Below are positions 9,549 through 16,589 of a DNA stretch of 64,000 nt, one piece after another (position 1 is the first letter of the stretch; each line of letters opens with the position of its first letter). The notes beneath the pieces were generated by a model, which saw only the letters and a program-made list of their open reading frames with translations, was not told the DNA's origin and ran no database searches. The DNA is from UBA3537 sp038138145 (GTDB taxonomy: Bacteria; Bacteroidota; Bacteroidia; Flavobacteriales; Flavobacteriaceae). A program made the translations under genes and the position numbers. The stretch covers positions 124,001 through 188,000 of the forward strand of contig JAYQDD010000005.1 in assembly GCA_038138145.1 (NCBI GenBank), given 5' to 3'.

Positions 9549-10457
9549 ATGAAAAAAACAATCTTAACGCTTGCTCTGTCAGTTGGGTTAGTATCCACAG
9601 CACAAATCGTTGAAGCCGGAAAATGGCTAGGGGACAACGAATTAAAAAATAACCCCTATACTTTGGCCTCCGATGAACATATGGAGCTCACACTCCAAAC
9701 TATTGAGGCCTATAATGCTGGTGAAGTAGAAAAAGAGCTTTCTTTTTACACAGAAGAAATGGCAAACAACACTAGAGAATACATGACCAAATACCACGGT
9801 GAAATGAAAAAAGTAACCAATGAACCTTGGGCCATGATTCCTGTTCAAATAAAAGGTGGGGATAATGTACATATGCTGGTATGGTCCAATGAAACGAGAG
9901 AGTGGAACAATGGCAGCAAACAAAAAATGAATTTAATGGAGGTATTTTCGTTTAACAAAGATAAAAAAATCAATGGATTCTTTCAGTGGCGAAGCTACGA
10001 TCCAAAGAATGAATTTGGACTTCCATCAGGGGGTAAATTCTACGGAAAAAAAGACAACGAATATACAGGAAGAAAGCTCGTTTTCTCTAATCGTGGCGAG
10101 GTAGAAGCCATAGAGACACTCATTGCTAACTACAACAACATGGATGCAAAGGGCTGCCAAGAAATTTTTGCCGAGAATGCTGTTTTTGACACCTATAATG
10201 GGCAGAGAATTGAAATGAAAGATGGTTTTTTCCAAGGCTATTTTGATGGTTTTGAATCCATTTCTTGGAAGGCCTACGGCATTGTCCCTTTAAAAATTGA
10301 AAATACTGATCCACAGTCTGGTGTTTTAGTAACTTCTATAGAAAAACGTGTTGGAAAAGATGGAACGGTTTGGGAGAAAGAATTAGTAGAACAATTCTTT
10401 TTTAACCTCGAAGGCAAAATTAACTATGTCGTACAGTGGTCTCGTAATTTAGAATAA
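9549..10457 (+). CDS. Exported protein with two NTF2/SnoaL-like domains
   Basis: 302 residues with an N-terminal signal peptide (MKKTILTLALSVGLVSTAQ). Two similar halves follow: about 35-155 (ELTLQTIEAYNAGEVEKELSFY) and about 185-300 (VEAIETLIANYNNMDAKGCQ), both resembling nuclear-transport-factor-2/SnoaL folds. The second half ends in a YVVQWSRN strand that mirrors GFFQWRSYD in the first, so an internal duplication is likely. Function unknown. Probably in one operon with the preceding gene; a hairpin terminator follows. Confidence 0.7.
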   Translation: MKKTILTLALSVGLVSTAQIVEAGKWLGDNELKNNPYTLASDEHMELTLQTIEAYNAGEVEKELSFYTEEMANNTREYMTKYHGEMKKVTNEPWAMIPVQIKGGDNVHMLVWSNETREWNNGSKQKMNLMEVFSFNKDKKINGFFQWRSYDPKNEFGLPSGGKFYGKKDNEYTGRKLVFSNRGEVEAIETLIANYNNMDAKGCQEIFAENAVFDTYNGQRIEMKDGFFQGYFDGFESISWKAYGIVPLKIENTDPQSGVLVTSIEKRVGKDGTVWEKELVEQFFFNLEGKINYVVQWSRNLE

Positions 10458-10478
10458 AACCACACACAAAACAGTACT

Positions 10479-10510
10479 AAAAAGGCACTCAGATTGAGGG
10501 CCTTTTTTAA
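10479..10510 (+). terminator. Rho-independent terminator after the NTF2-like gene pair
   Basis: AAAAGGC pairs with GCCTTTT, with CTCA/TGAG pairing inside, followed by a T run. It lies 22 nt after the stop of the 302-residue protein. Confidence 0.75.
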
Positions 10511-10543
10511 TTTTATACGCCAAAAATTGTACTGAATTTTTAA

Positions 10544-10551
10544 TATATTTG
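10544..10551 (+). promoter_or_regulatory. Candidate -7 box of the lipoprotein gene at 10619
   Basis: TATATTTG matches TAnnTTTG and follows the terminator of the upstream gene; the ATG is about 68 nt downstream. The only TTG upstream (10527-10529) is closer than usual, so support is modest. Confidence 0.35.
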
Positions 10552-10618
10552 AATCCAATACAATTTATCTTTTTCTGGCTTTTCTTGGGAAAAAATTGAT
10601 TTATTTTAAACAAAAAAT

Positions 10619-11476
10619 ATGATGAGTATACGAGTCCTAATCGCAGTATTGACCCTTATTAGTTTTTCATGTACTAATAGTGATGACAACATAGCAAACA
10701 ACGCTCCAAACAACACTCAAGGCTATACAATGCTACTCATGGGGAATAGTTTTTTTAAGCCTTATGCAAATCATCTTGAAACGCAAGCGCTTGATGCTGG
10801 TTTTGAAAATCACAACGCTCAGCTCGTATTTCGAGGAGGAGATAATGGAAGACCTATCAATTTTTGGAATGATTCAGATAGTGAAGCGCATGAACTAATA
10901 AAAGCTACCCTTGATCAAGGCAATATTGAAATTTTTGGAATGACTGCCGGTCATGAACCAGAAAATCGAATTGAAGGACATCGTGCATGGATAAATTATG
11001 CGTTGCAAAGCAATCCAAACATCACGATTTTTATAGCCATACCACCAATTGATTTTCCAGCAGATTGGGATCAATTGGTAGAAGAATATGAATTTGAGTC
11101 CATGCAAGAACTTTATAGTTATTTTGTAAATGACATCGTACACAACGAAATGATAGATCCTTTACGCGTTGAGTTTCCTTCAACCCATATTTTTACTATT
11201 CCAACAGGTTGGGCAGCGGTGAATTTAGCCCAAATGAAAGAAGATGATTTATTGCTAGACGACATCGAAATGTTTGGACCAAAACCCACATCACTTTTTA
11301 CAGATCCAAAAGGACATCAAGGGCAAATTGTCATAGAAACCGGTACTCTTTTGTGGCTAAACAGCATCTATGATGTAGATCTCAGTACTAATACTTATGA
11401 AACTGGATTCAACACAGACTTGCACGAAATAGCCAAACAAATAATGGATAACCACGATCCTTTGTATAAAAAATAA
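10619..11476 (+). CDS. Putative lipoprotein, possible SGNH-hydrolase-like fold
   Basis: 285 residues (284 if the second ATG at 10622 is used). The N-terminus is hydrophobic and ends LISFSCTN, a lipobox-like site, so membrane anchoring is likely. The mature part begins with a strand-like YTMLLMGNSFF, which resembles block I of SGNH hydrolases (GxSxx) and of the DUF4886-like group. GHEPENRIEGH and the C-terminal FTDPKGHQGQ could supply conserved His residues. This is fold-level inference and no substrate is assigned. It stands alone between a terminator and a convergent gene 20 nt away. Confidence 0.6.
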   Translation: MMSIRVLIAVLTLISFSCTNSDDNIANNAPNNTQGYTMLLMGNSFFKPYANHLETQALDAGFENHNAQLVFRGGDNGRPINFWNDSDSEAHELIKATLDQGNIEIFGMTAGHEPENRIEGHRAWINYALQSNPNITIFIAIPPIDFPADWDQLVEEYEFESMQELYSYFVNDIVHNEMIDPLRVEFPSTHIFTIPTGWAAVNLAQMKEDDLLLDDIEMFGPKPTSLFTDPKGHQGQIVIETGTLLWLNSIYDVDLSTNTYETGFNTDLHEIAKQIMDNHDPLYKK

Positions 11477-11495
11477 ACCTCAGAATTTATAGTAA

Positions 11496-12413
11496 TTAAT
11501 CACAATATTCTTCAACATATTCATCTAATTCTTCTTCTGAATTAATGACTAGTGTTTGTGTTTGTTGATTATTCTCAGAATAATACTCTACAGTGATAGG
11601 AAATACAACTTCAAAATCAAATTCACAATCCTCTACATTATTACAATTTTCTAAGTACCATTCTTCAATATATTCTAGAAGCCCTTCTTCACTATTTATT
11701 GTAACAACATCACCATTTGAATTTGCTAGGGTTATAGGATAAACTAAATCAAAACAATCATTGCCGAACCAATCATCCTCAAACCAATCATCTTCGTGGT
11801 CGTCTTCAAAATCACATTCTTCTAAAAAGTCATTTTCATCAAAGCCATCATGACCTGCATAACAATCATTGGGGTAAACTAAAACTATGGACTCTCCATG
11901 GGCATTTGTAATTTCTACACAAACTGGATCGTAAATTTCGTAACAGTAATCATCCTCGTCAAGATCAAATTCACAATTATCTATTAAATTGCTAAAGGCA
12001 TCATCGTTTTGAATTGTCATAATCTCTATAGTATCCGTTTCGTGATTAAACACCAAAATATCAAATGGGTATACTATATCCACAATATAAGAATCTTCAT
12101 CAGATTCAATTAACACATCAACTAACTCATCTAAAGAGTTTATTGTAATTATAGTAGTATTATTCATCTGAAAATCAATTGGAAACACAAATTCAAAACA
12201 GAAATCTAAGGCCATGTTTCCACTTGGATTTTGATTTTCATCGGCATTGCCATTCACATCATATCGATTCATTAATTCCGACATTGACAGCATTAAGTCG
12301 GGGTTGTTGTTTTCTTCGTTCTGGCTTATATCTTCATTATTCTCACAAGTAAATAACGATAGTGTTAGGAATATGATGAAGAGGAATGGGTAATTGAGAT
12401 TAGGTAATTTCAT
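11496..12413 (-). CDS. Acidic repeat lipoprotein with Kazal-like segment
   Basis: 305 residues. The signal ends SLFTCENNE, a lipobox-like site. The mature protein is extremely acidic (runs such as DDHEDDWFEDDWFGND) and contains at least four variants of a strand-turn unit of the form VYPI...INSEEEL (near residues 70-105, 115-145, 225-255, 270-300), each opening with Cys or acidic residues. Between them, residues about 160-195 read YDPVC...YPNDCYAGHDGF, the YxNxCxA pattern of Kazal-like modules. Function is unknown; surface display is inferred. It sits just outside the left boundary of the integrative element. Confidence 0.65.
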   Translation of the reverse strand: MKLPNLNYPFLFIIFLTLSLFTCENNEDISQNEENNNPDLMLSMSELMNRYDVNGNADENQNPSGNMALDFCFEFVFPIDFQMNNTTIITINSLDELVDVLIESDEDSYIVDIVYPFDILVFNHETDTIEIMTIQNDDAFSNLIDNCEFDLDEDDYCYEIYDPVCVEITNAHGESIVLVYPNDCYAGHDGFDENDFLEECDFEDDHEDDWFEDDWFGNDCFDLVYPITLANSNGDVVTINSEEGLLEYIEEWYLENCNNVEDCEFDFEVVFPITVEYYSENNQQTQTLVINSEEELDEYVEEYCD

Positions 12414-12507
12414 TTTATATCATTTTACAATTAAATTGTTAAGCAAATTGCATATTGTTAACTCGAAATTACATAATTTTTTGTTAAAGTCTGAAAAAAA
12501 CAAATCT

Positions 12508-12542
12508 TAAAAACAAAATAACCTCCTGATAATCAGAAGGTT
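12508..12542 (-). terminator. Terminator belonging to the original tRNA-Arg (left copy)
   Basis: On the minus strand AACCTTCTGA and TCAGGAGGTT form a 10-bp stem with a 3-nt TTA loop, followed by a T-rich tract. The same hairpin, with loop TAT, lies at 17907-17929. Confidence 0.7.
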
Positions 12543-12614
12543 ATTCGTGATCGCGACAGGATTCGAACCTGTGACCGTCTGCTTAGAAGGCAGATGCTCT
12601 ATCCAGCTGAGCTA
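12510..12614. repeat. attL: 105-bp direct repeat of the tRNA-Arg 3' part
   Basis: Matches 17897-18001 base for base except for two substitutions in the terminator loop; 12533-12614 is perfect. It covers the tRNA terminator, the tRNA 3' end, T arm, variable loop, anticodon arm and part of the D arm. It is the left end of the integrative element. Confidence 0.9.
12548..12614 (-). pseudogene. tRNA-Arg fragment lacking its 5' acceptor strand
   Basis: Identical to the intact tRNA-Arg(TCT) at 17935-18008 from the discriminator base back into the D arm. The 5' acceptor strand GGTCGCG is replaced by unrelated AATCAAT, which cannot pair with CGCGATC, so it should not be processed. This is the footprint left by insertion of the element. 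Confidence 0.88.
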
Positions 12615-12650
12615 TTGATTTACAATAACTTATAGTCCTATGAATCATTG

Positions 12651-12675
12651 TGTGCAAATAATGTGCAAACTTTTG
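12651..12675 (+). repeat. 25-bp direct repeat, left copy (candidate integrase arm site)
   Basis: Identical over 25 bp to 17832-17856 and in the same orientation. Each copy contains two TGTGCAAA units 11 bp apart. It begins 37 bp inside the left att repeat. The position suggests an arm-type integrase site; that is inference. Confidence 0.6.
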
Positions 12676-12736
12676 AGTGGGTATTTTAGCTTTAGGGGGG
12701 GGTATATCATGTTGTGTAAATCATGCGTGGGGTCTC

Positions 12737-12760
12737 TGTGAGGAGGGGACTCCTTTCACA
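12737..12760. other. Short GC-rich hairpin in the element
   Basis: TGTG plus AGGAG pair with CTCCT plus CACA, a two-T bulge between the two helices and a GGGA loop. There is no T run after it, so a terminator role is not clear. Confidence 0.4.
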
Positions 12761-12796
12761 TGCACACTAACTTTTTCGAGAACTGTTTTTAAATTC

Positions 12797-12952
12797 TCAT
12801 TCTACACCACGTTCAAGTTTACCAAAATTATCTTCTGGATATAACCACTTGTTCTTAGTTGATACCACTTGCGGCATGTTAATAGGTTTAAAGGAATTGG
12901 TTCTTTGTTTTTTAAAAATAAGTCTTACAATGTAAAGTAGTGGATTTGTCAT
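12797..12952 (-). CDS. Possible 51-residue protein
   Basis: ATG-initiated frame of 51 codons plus stop, reading leftward like every gene in the element. The first half is hydrophobic-basic (MTNPLLYIVRLIFKK) and the second half polar with a plausible globular composition (KWLYPEDNFGKLERG). The frame is short and open by chance is possible. No family is recognised. It could equally be the 3' remnant of a longer decayed gene, since a second gene remnant lies just upstream. Confidence 0.3.
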   Translation of the reverse strand: MTNPLLYIVRLIFKKQRTNSFKPINMPQVVSTKNKWLYPEDNFGKLERGVE

Positions 12953-13068
12953 ATGGATCAACTTAATGCTATATTTATAATTTATTACTCACTTGGATAA
13001 AGTTCAGTTCAAAAATAGGTGTTTTGGTGGGAGGGGTTATACGTACTTTTATTTTCCAACATAAAGTT

Positions 13069-13190
13069 TTACTCTTTACCCAAGAAATCAGCCCAGCCTT
13101 TACATCCACTATTTTTATAGACTAATGCAGGATAAAGCTAACAAAGTTATCCCAGTTTTTAATTGATTTATAAAGTTGATTAATTAACAT
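13069..13190 (-). pseudogene. Remnant of a phage-integrase-repeat-unit type protein
   Basis: Two short frames, separated by a frame change, together read KNWDNFV then YKNSGCKGWADFLGKE. The second piece matches the YKxxGWxGWxDFLG signature of the phage-integrase repeat unit found in many mobile-element proteins, and a Trp-Asp-x-Phe stretch normally precedes it at about this distance. An in-frame TAG separates the pieces. The remnant therefore looks like the decayed tail of such a gene. The match is by motif only. Confidence 0.45.
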
Positions 13191-13199
13191 TTGATGTAA

Positions 13200-13667
13200 T
13201 CAATATTCTAAAGTGTTTGTAGCTATTAGGTAACGCCCTCTTATGTAGTAATTATAATATTGACCTTTAGAAGTAGCATTATTAAGACCTTTCCATAATC
13301 TGAATGGAACATTTTTAAAAAGGTAAAAATTTTCATTCATTTGTAGTAATAAAAAGTTACTACCATCATTATCATATCTATACCAGCCACCTTTTAAGAA
13401 AGAACTGTATGGACTAGAAAAAGAATCTCTGTGTCTCCAATTTATTTTTTCAATTTTATCCCAATAATTATTAAATGCTTTTTTCTTTTTATGTAGTTGT
13501 TGAAGGTAATATTGTTGTTGTTGATACCTTGCTACTTGCATCATAGCATCTATGGGCTGCTGCGGAATATATGGATTAAAAGTTGGGGGTTGACTTCTGT
13601 AATTAACCTGGGCATTTCCTACAAAAGAAAATAAAATTGTAAAAATTGTTATGACTTTTAAACACAT
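13200..13667 (-). CDS. Small exported protein, no recognised family
   Basis: 155 residues with a signal peptide (MCLKVITIFTILFSFVGNAQ), a Gln/Tyr-rich low-complexity stretch at about residues 45-58 (ARYQQQQYYLQQLHKKKK), then an aromatic-rich C-terminal half (GGWYRYDNDGSNFLLLQM, YYNYYIRGRYLI). The mature protein is probably periplasmic or surface-exposed. I do not recognise it. It starts 18 nt after the stop of the zinc-ribbon protein and so is likely the last gene of a three-gene transcript. Confidence 0.6.
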   Translation of the reverse strand: MCLKVITIFTILFSFVGNAQVNYRSQPPTFNPYIPQQPIDAMMQVARYQQQQYYLQQLHKKKKAFNNYWDKIEKINWRHRDSFSSPYSSFLKGGWYRYDNDGSNFLLLQMNENFYLFKNVPFRLWKGLNNATSKGQYYNYYIRGRYLIATNTLEY

Positions 13668-13685
13668 AATTTATTCATTTAATAA

Positions 13686-14306
13686 TTACCCTATAAACTC
13701 CCCAATAGCATAAGACCTTACATCAATATTAAAATATCTACCAGTCCATATGGCCTCAGATTTTGAGAGTCTGTAAACATCTCCTTGATTCCATCTTCCT
13801 GAGACATGGTTTGTTATGACATCATTTATGAGGACTCGCTCACCAGATTTAAGGTCTATTGGTACTATGTAAGCAGCATAAGGACTAAAGAACTTTGAAG
13901 GGTTTCTAGAAGTCCAATCAACTATAGTTTTGTATCTTGATTTACGAAAATAATGGTCCTCCCTAAAATCTCCTAAGGTTACTATTTTCCCTGTTAACTT
14001 GTCTTTCACCTTCTTGTATTTAATCTTGAACTCATCACTCACTTCTGCTCTTAGTTCAATTAATTTTAACCCCATCTCTTTAGCTGCATTAATAGCTGTC
14101 TCACCACGGATTGTTCTTATCACTCTAAGACCATCATTCATCTCATCAAAAGACTTATCTGTAAGGATTTTCATGTACTTACAGTCAGGGCACTCATCAA
14201 GTGTGTTATCATAAATGAAGTTACACTCTATACAGCTTAACTTACCCTTCTTTGTTTTAGGTAGATCGTTAGCACTAAATATTTCTAAGAGTCTTTTGAA
14301 CAGCAT
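13686..14306 (-). CDS. Zinc-ribbon protein of the element, unknown function
   Basis: 206 residues. Two CxxC pairs at about residues 25-28 and 39-42 (CIEC...CPDC) make an N-terminal zinc ribbon. The remainder is basic, with VIRTIRGETAINAAKEMG and a C-terminal part (DLKSGERVLINDVITN, GRYFNIDVRSYAIGEFIG) that looks like a small beta-rich domain. The start codon overlaps the stop of the 85-residue protein upstream as TAATG, so translation is coupled. Possibly regulatory or cargo; no family recognised. Confidence 0.65.
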   Translation of the reverse strand: MLFKRLLEIFSANDLPKTKKGKLSCIECNFIYDNTLDECPDCKYMKILTDKSFDEMNDGLRVIRTIRGETAINAAKEMGLKLIELRAEVSDEFKIKYKKVKDKLTGKIVTLGDFREDHYFRKSRYKTIVDWTSRNPSKFFSPYAAYIVPIDLKSGERVLINDVITNHVSGRWNQGDVYRLSKSEAIWTGRYFNIDVRSYAIGEFIG

Positions 14307-14563
14307 TAATGGAATATTTTAACGTTATCTTGGTTTAAACTTACCTTTAAACATGCTTTTGGGTCTTGTGTCAACAAATGTTCTATTTCTGCATCTTTGA
14401 GATGTTCTGTATCATGTATTGTTTTATCACAATGAGAACACGCTCTGGTGTTTGATCCATTTTCTGTCATATCCTTCCAAATCACACTAACAGGACAGTG
14501 TAAACGCTTTAAAAACGTTCCAGAATCAGTGTATAGCTCTTTATTTGATGGGTTAATCTTCAT
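14306..14563 (-). CDS. Small CxxC-domain protein
   Basis: 85 residues. The spacing LHCPVSVIWKDM...ACSHCDKTIHDTEHLKD..IEHLL...ACLKV fits a short cysteine domain that I know from Bacteroidetes proteins (pattern CP..W..M....R.C..C.K.V.D...). Cys pairs near residues 23, 42 and 45 could bind metal. Its role is unknown. It is translationally coupled to the zinc-ribbon gene downstream, and the two probably act together. Confidence 0.65.
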   Translation of the reverse strand: MKINPSNKELYTDSGTFLKRLHCPVSVIWKDMTENGSNTRACSHCDKTIHDTEHLKDAEIEHLLTQDPKACLKVSLNQDNVKIFH

Positions 14564-14583
14564 TACAAATGCATTACACTCAA

Positions 14584-14599
14584 ATATATATATATATAT
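14584..14599. repeat. (AT)n microsatellite
   Basis: Sixteen bases of alternating A and T between the FISUMP gene stop and the 85-residue protein start. It could act as an AT-rich promoter element or be slippage-prone. Confidence 0.6.
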
Positions 14600-16008
14600 T
14601 AATCTTTTACAAATCGGACGGAACGCCCTCCTGAAAAATTAGTAGTACTACCGTTACCCATAATTGGACCAAAACTATTATTATGTAAACTCCAAGCTTT
14701 TGCAATATTTTCACCACTTTCATTTGTTGAAGTCCAGTAGGAAGCTATTGCACCACACCCATAAAATTGTGCATCAGCTCCTCTCCAGCCAGTTGGCGTT
14801 GCTGCAAACCCACTTGAGTTGTTAGGTGGAAGTTGTGATCCTGAATAACCAGGAGTACCGTATCCTCCATTAATCCAACCTGAAGTGTAAGCCAACGATC
14901 TACCTATTTTGTTTCCATCACTTAATTCAATTGATTGATCCCAACCACCACAAAATTCCCAACCATCCCAATTATATCCATAACACAAGAGGTATGCCCA
15001 CATATTATAATATTCCTCTTCAGTTGGTACGTGCCAACCATCAGGAGCAAATTTTTTATTTGGAGTAGTGGAGTCATTATCATGAATTCCTGCTATCGCA
15101 TACCAATTATATAATACACCTTTGGTCGGGTCATTATCATAGTAACACCAAGCTCCTGTTGTCAAATTAGCCCATTCAGAACCTTGAACTTGTGGAATAA
15201 TTGTTCCATCGCTGTATGTTGTATGACAGGCATCAATGGTAGTCCAAAACTGAGGACCAAGAGGATTGCCCAAAGAACCTATTTGTATATTTGGATATGG
15301 CAAACCTTCACAACTTATTCCACCAGTACAGTCAAGTTCTTCTTCAGTTTGAAAAGTCAACTCATTACCATAAAAAGTTCCAAATTCATTTGTAGCATAT
15401 GATCTTAAAAAATAGAGTGTGTTTTGTTCTAATTCTTCAATAAAACATTCAAAAAATATTATTTCATCACTTTCATTACTAATAAAATTATTTTCAATTG
15501 TGGGTTCTGAGTTTGTACTCCAACAGACTCCCTTGCTAAGAATTGTAGTATTGCCATCCGATAATATTTCACCTCCAGACTTGGCAGTAGTTGCAGTAAT
15601 TTCATTGATTTCTAATGTATTTAATATTAATTGTCCTGCGACAGTTGTAAAACTAACCTCATCCCCATAAAAGTCCCCTAAATTATTAGTTAAAAATGCC
15701 CTAACGAAGTATGTAGTATTTGGCGTTAAACCCTCAATAGTTGTAGATATATTAGTCCCATTAACATTGACTTGAGTATCCTCCAATGTAGGCTGTATTT
15801 CAGTTGAATAGACAAACCCTTGTTCTGTATTGTTAGGAGTTTCACAGTTCTCTGATGTTATATCTATTGTTCCGTTTAATGTTGCTGAGGTTTCTGTTAT
15901 GTTTGTTACTTCCTCTGTAGTAAGAGTTGGTTGATAAATACAAGGATTACCCTCATCATCTGTACAAGCGAAGATTAATAAAGCGGAGAGTAAGAGTAGT
16001 TTTTTCAT
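14599..16008 (-). CDS. FISUMP-domain lipoprotein with fibronectin-III-like repeats
   Basis: 469 residues. The signal peptide ends LLIFACTDDE, a lipobox, so it is a surface-type lipoprotein. Two FN3-like repeats (about 30-125 and 130-225, with TSATLNGTI, GLTPNTTYFVRAF, and TFYGNELTFQT) precede a Fibrobacter-succinogenes-major-paralogous (FISUMP) domain, seen as VLYNWYAI, APDGWHVPTEEEY, SGFAATPTGWRG and the terminal GGRSVRFVKD. Such proteins are common in Bacteroidetes and of unknown role. It is the largest cargo gene of the element and is upstream of the two Cys-rich proteins, 35 nt away. Confidence 0.88.
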   Translation of the reverse strand: MKKLLLLSALLIFACTDDEGNPCIYQPTLTTEEVTNITETSATLNGTIDITSENCETPNNTEQGFVYSTEIQPTLEDTQVNVNGTNISTTIEGLTPNTTYFVRAFLTNNLGDFYGDEVSFTTVAGQLILNTLEINEITATTAKSGGEILSDGNTTILSKGVCWSTNSEPTIENNFISNESDEIIFFECFIEELEQNTLYFLRSYATNEFGTFYGNELTFQTEEELDCTGGISCEGLPYPNIQIGSLGNPLGPQFWTTIDACHTTYSDGTIIPQVQGSEWANLTTGAWCYYDNDPTKGVLYNWYAIAGIHDNDSTTPNKKFAPDGWHVPTEEEYYNMWAYLLCYGYNWDGWEFCGGWDQSIELSDGNKIGRSLAYTSGWINGGYGTPGYSGSQLPPNNSSGFAATPTGWRGADAQFYGCGAIASYWTSTNESGENIAKAWSLHNNSFGPIMGNGSTTNFSGGRSVRFVKD

Positions 16009-16582
16009 GTAGTTAGTATATTAGTACTTCAAATATATTAATAGTTTATTGAAAACTTATTTTTAGTTAACAATTTTTGATAAATGGTTGATAAATAACA
16101 GGTTAAATCCTTCGTAGATCCAATCCTTGTTTTTATTTTTGTTTCAAACTCAATCATGGACGGAAAGATTAACGGTAGCATGATTGTTTCATGGGTTACT
16201 ACGGGATCTATACACAGCCCAAATATGGCATTAAGGAACGAGTATTAGGTATAGCAGGTGGTTGGACACTTGAAAGTTAGTTCCATTCTGAGAGGCTCTA
16301 ATGTTCCATCTCAGACATTTGATAGAGGAGCAAGTAGACACTTACTTGAACCAATTAATTTATCGATAGGAGTGATGAAGAGTGTTACACCTCTAGTGGG
16401 ATTCGTGCACTCTTCATTCTCCTAAGAAGCAAAAAACACTTTTCTTGGTTCAACTCTTATGTTTAGGGTTGAATCACACATCACTGATAAGCTACAACCA
16501 CAATAACTATTACATTAATGTATAGTATAATACCCCTATTATGTAACAACAAGTACACAAAGTAGGTGTAATAAATGAGTTA
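16009..16582. other. Long intergenic region with nested inverted repeats
   Basis: 574 bases without a convincing gene between integrase and FISUMP genes. 16009-16100 is AT-rich, probably the FISUMP promoter region. From 16114 to about 16453 several inverted repeats occur, some nested (separate entry). The remaining part, 16500-16582, is AT-rich and ends in a palindrome at the integrase stop. Confidence 0.6.
16114..16453. ncRNA. Candidate structured RNA or cis-acting site
   Basis: Helix A: 16114-16121 with 16204-16211 (8 bp, one G-U), enclosing helix B: 16151-16158 with 16179-16186 (8 bp). Helix C: 16287-16293 with 16309-16315 (7 bp). Helix D: 16346-16354 with 16445-16453 (9 bp), enclosing helix E: 16375-16384 with 16408-16417 (10 bp) continued by 16367-16372 with 16419-16424 (6 bp) across a small internal loop. 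The wobble pair favours the plus strand slightly. No known RNA family is recognised; a DNA site such as an origin of transfer is the alternative. Confidence 0.4.
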
Positions 16583-16589
16583 TTACACA
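16565..16589. terminator. Palindrome at the integrase 3' end
   Basis: TGTAATAA and TTATTACA form an 8-bp stem around a 5-nt loop, overlapping the integrase stop codon. AT-rich and without a long T run, so it is a weak terminator candidate or a binding site. Confidence 0.35.

Larger units (their letters stand above)
12615..13199. other. Mostly non-coding left part of the element
   Basis: 585 bases without a confidently called gene. It holds the 25-bp repeat (12651-12675), a G-run (12696-12702), a hairpin at 12737-12760 (TGTGAGGAG against CTCCT..CACA with a 2-nt bulge), a possible 51-codon frame at 12797-12952 and a decayed gene at 13069-13190. The rest shows nothing I can name. Confidence 0.6.

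Noticed and set aside
16156..16248. 30-codon frame, and an adjacent 54-codon frame (about 16258-16425), on the plus strand in the structured region
   Set aside because: Short, in two different frames, opposite in direction to all element genes, and overlapping the inverted repeats. Could be a decayed gene, but no family match; not called.
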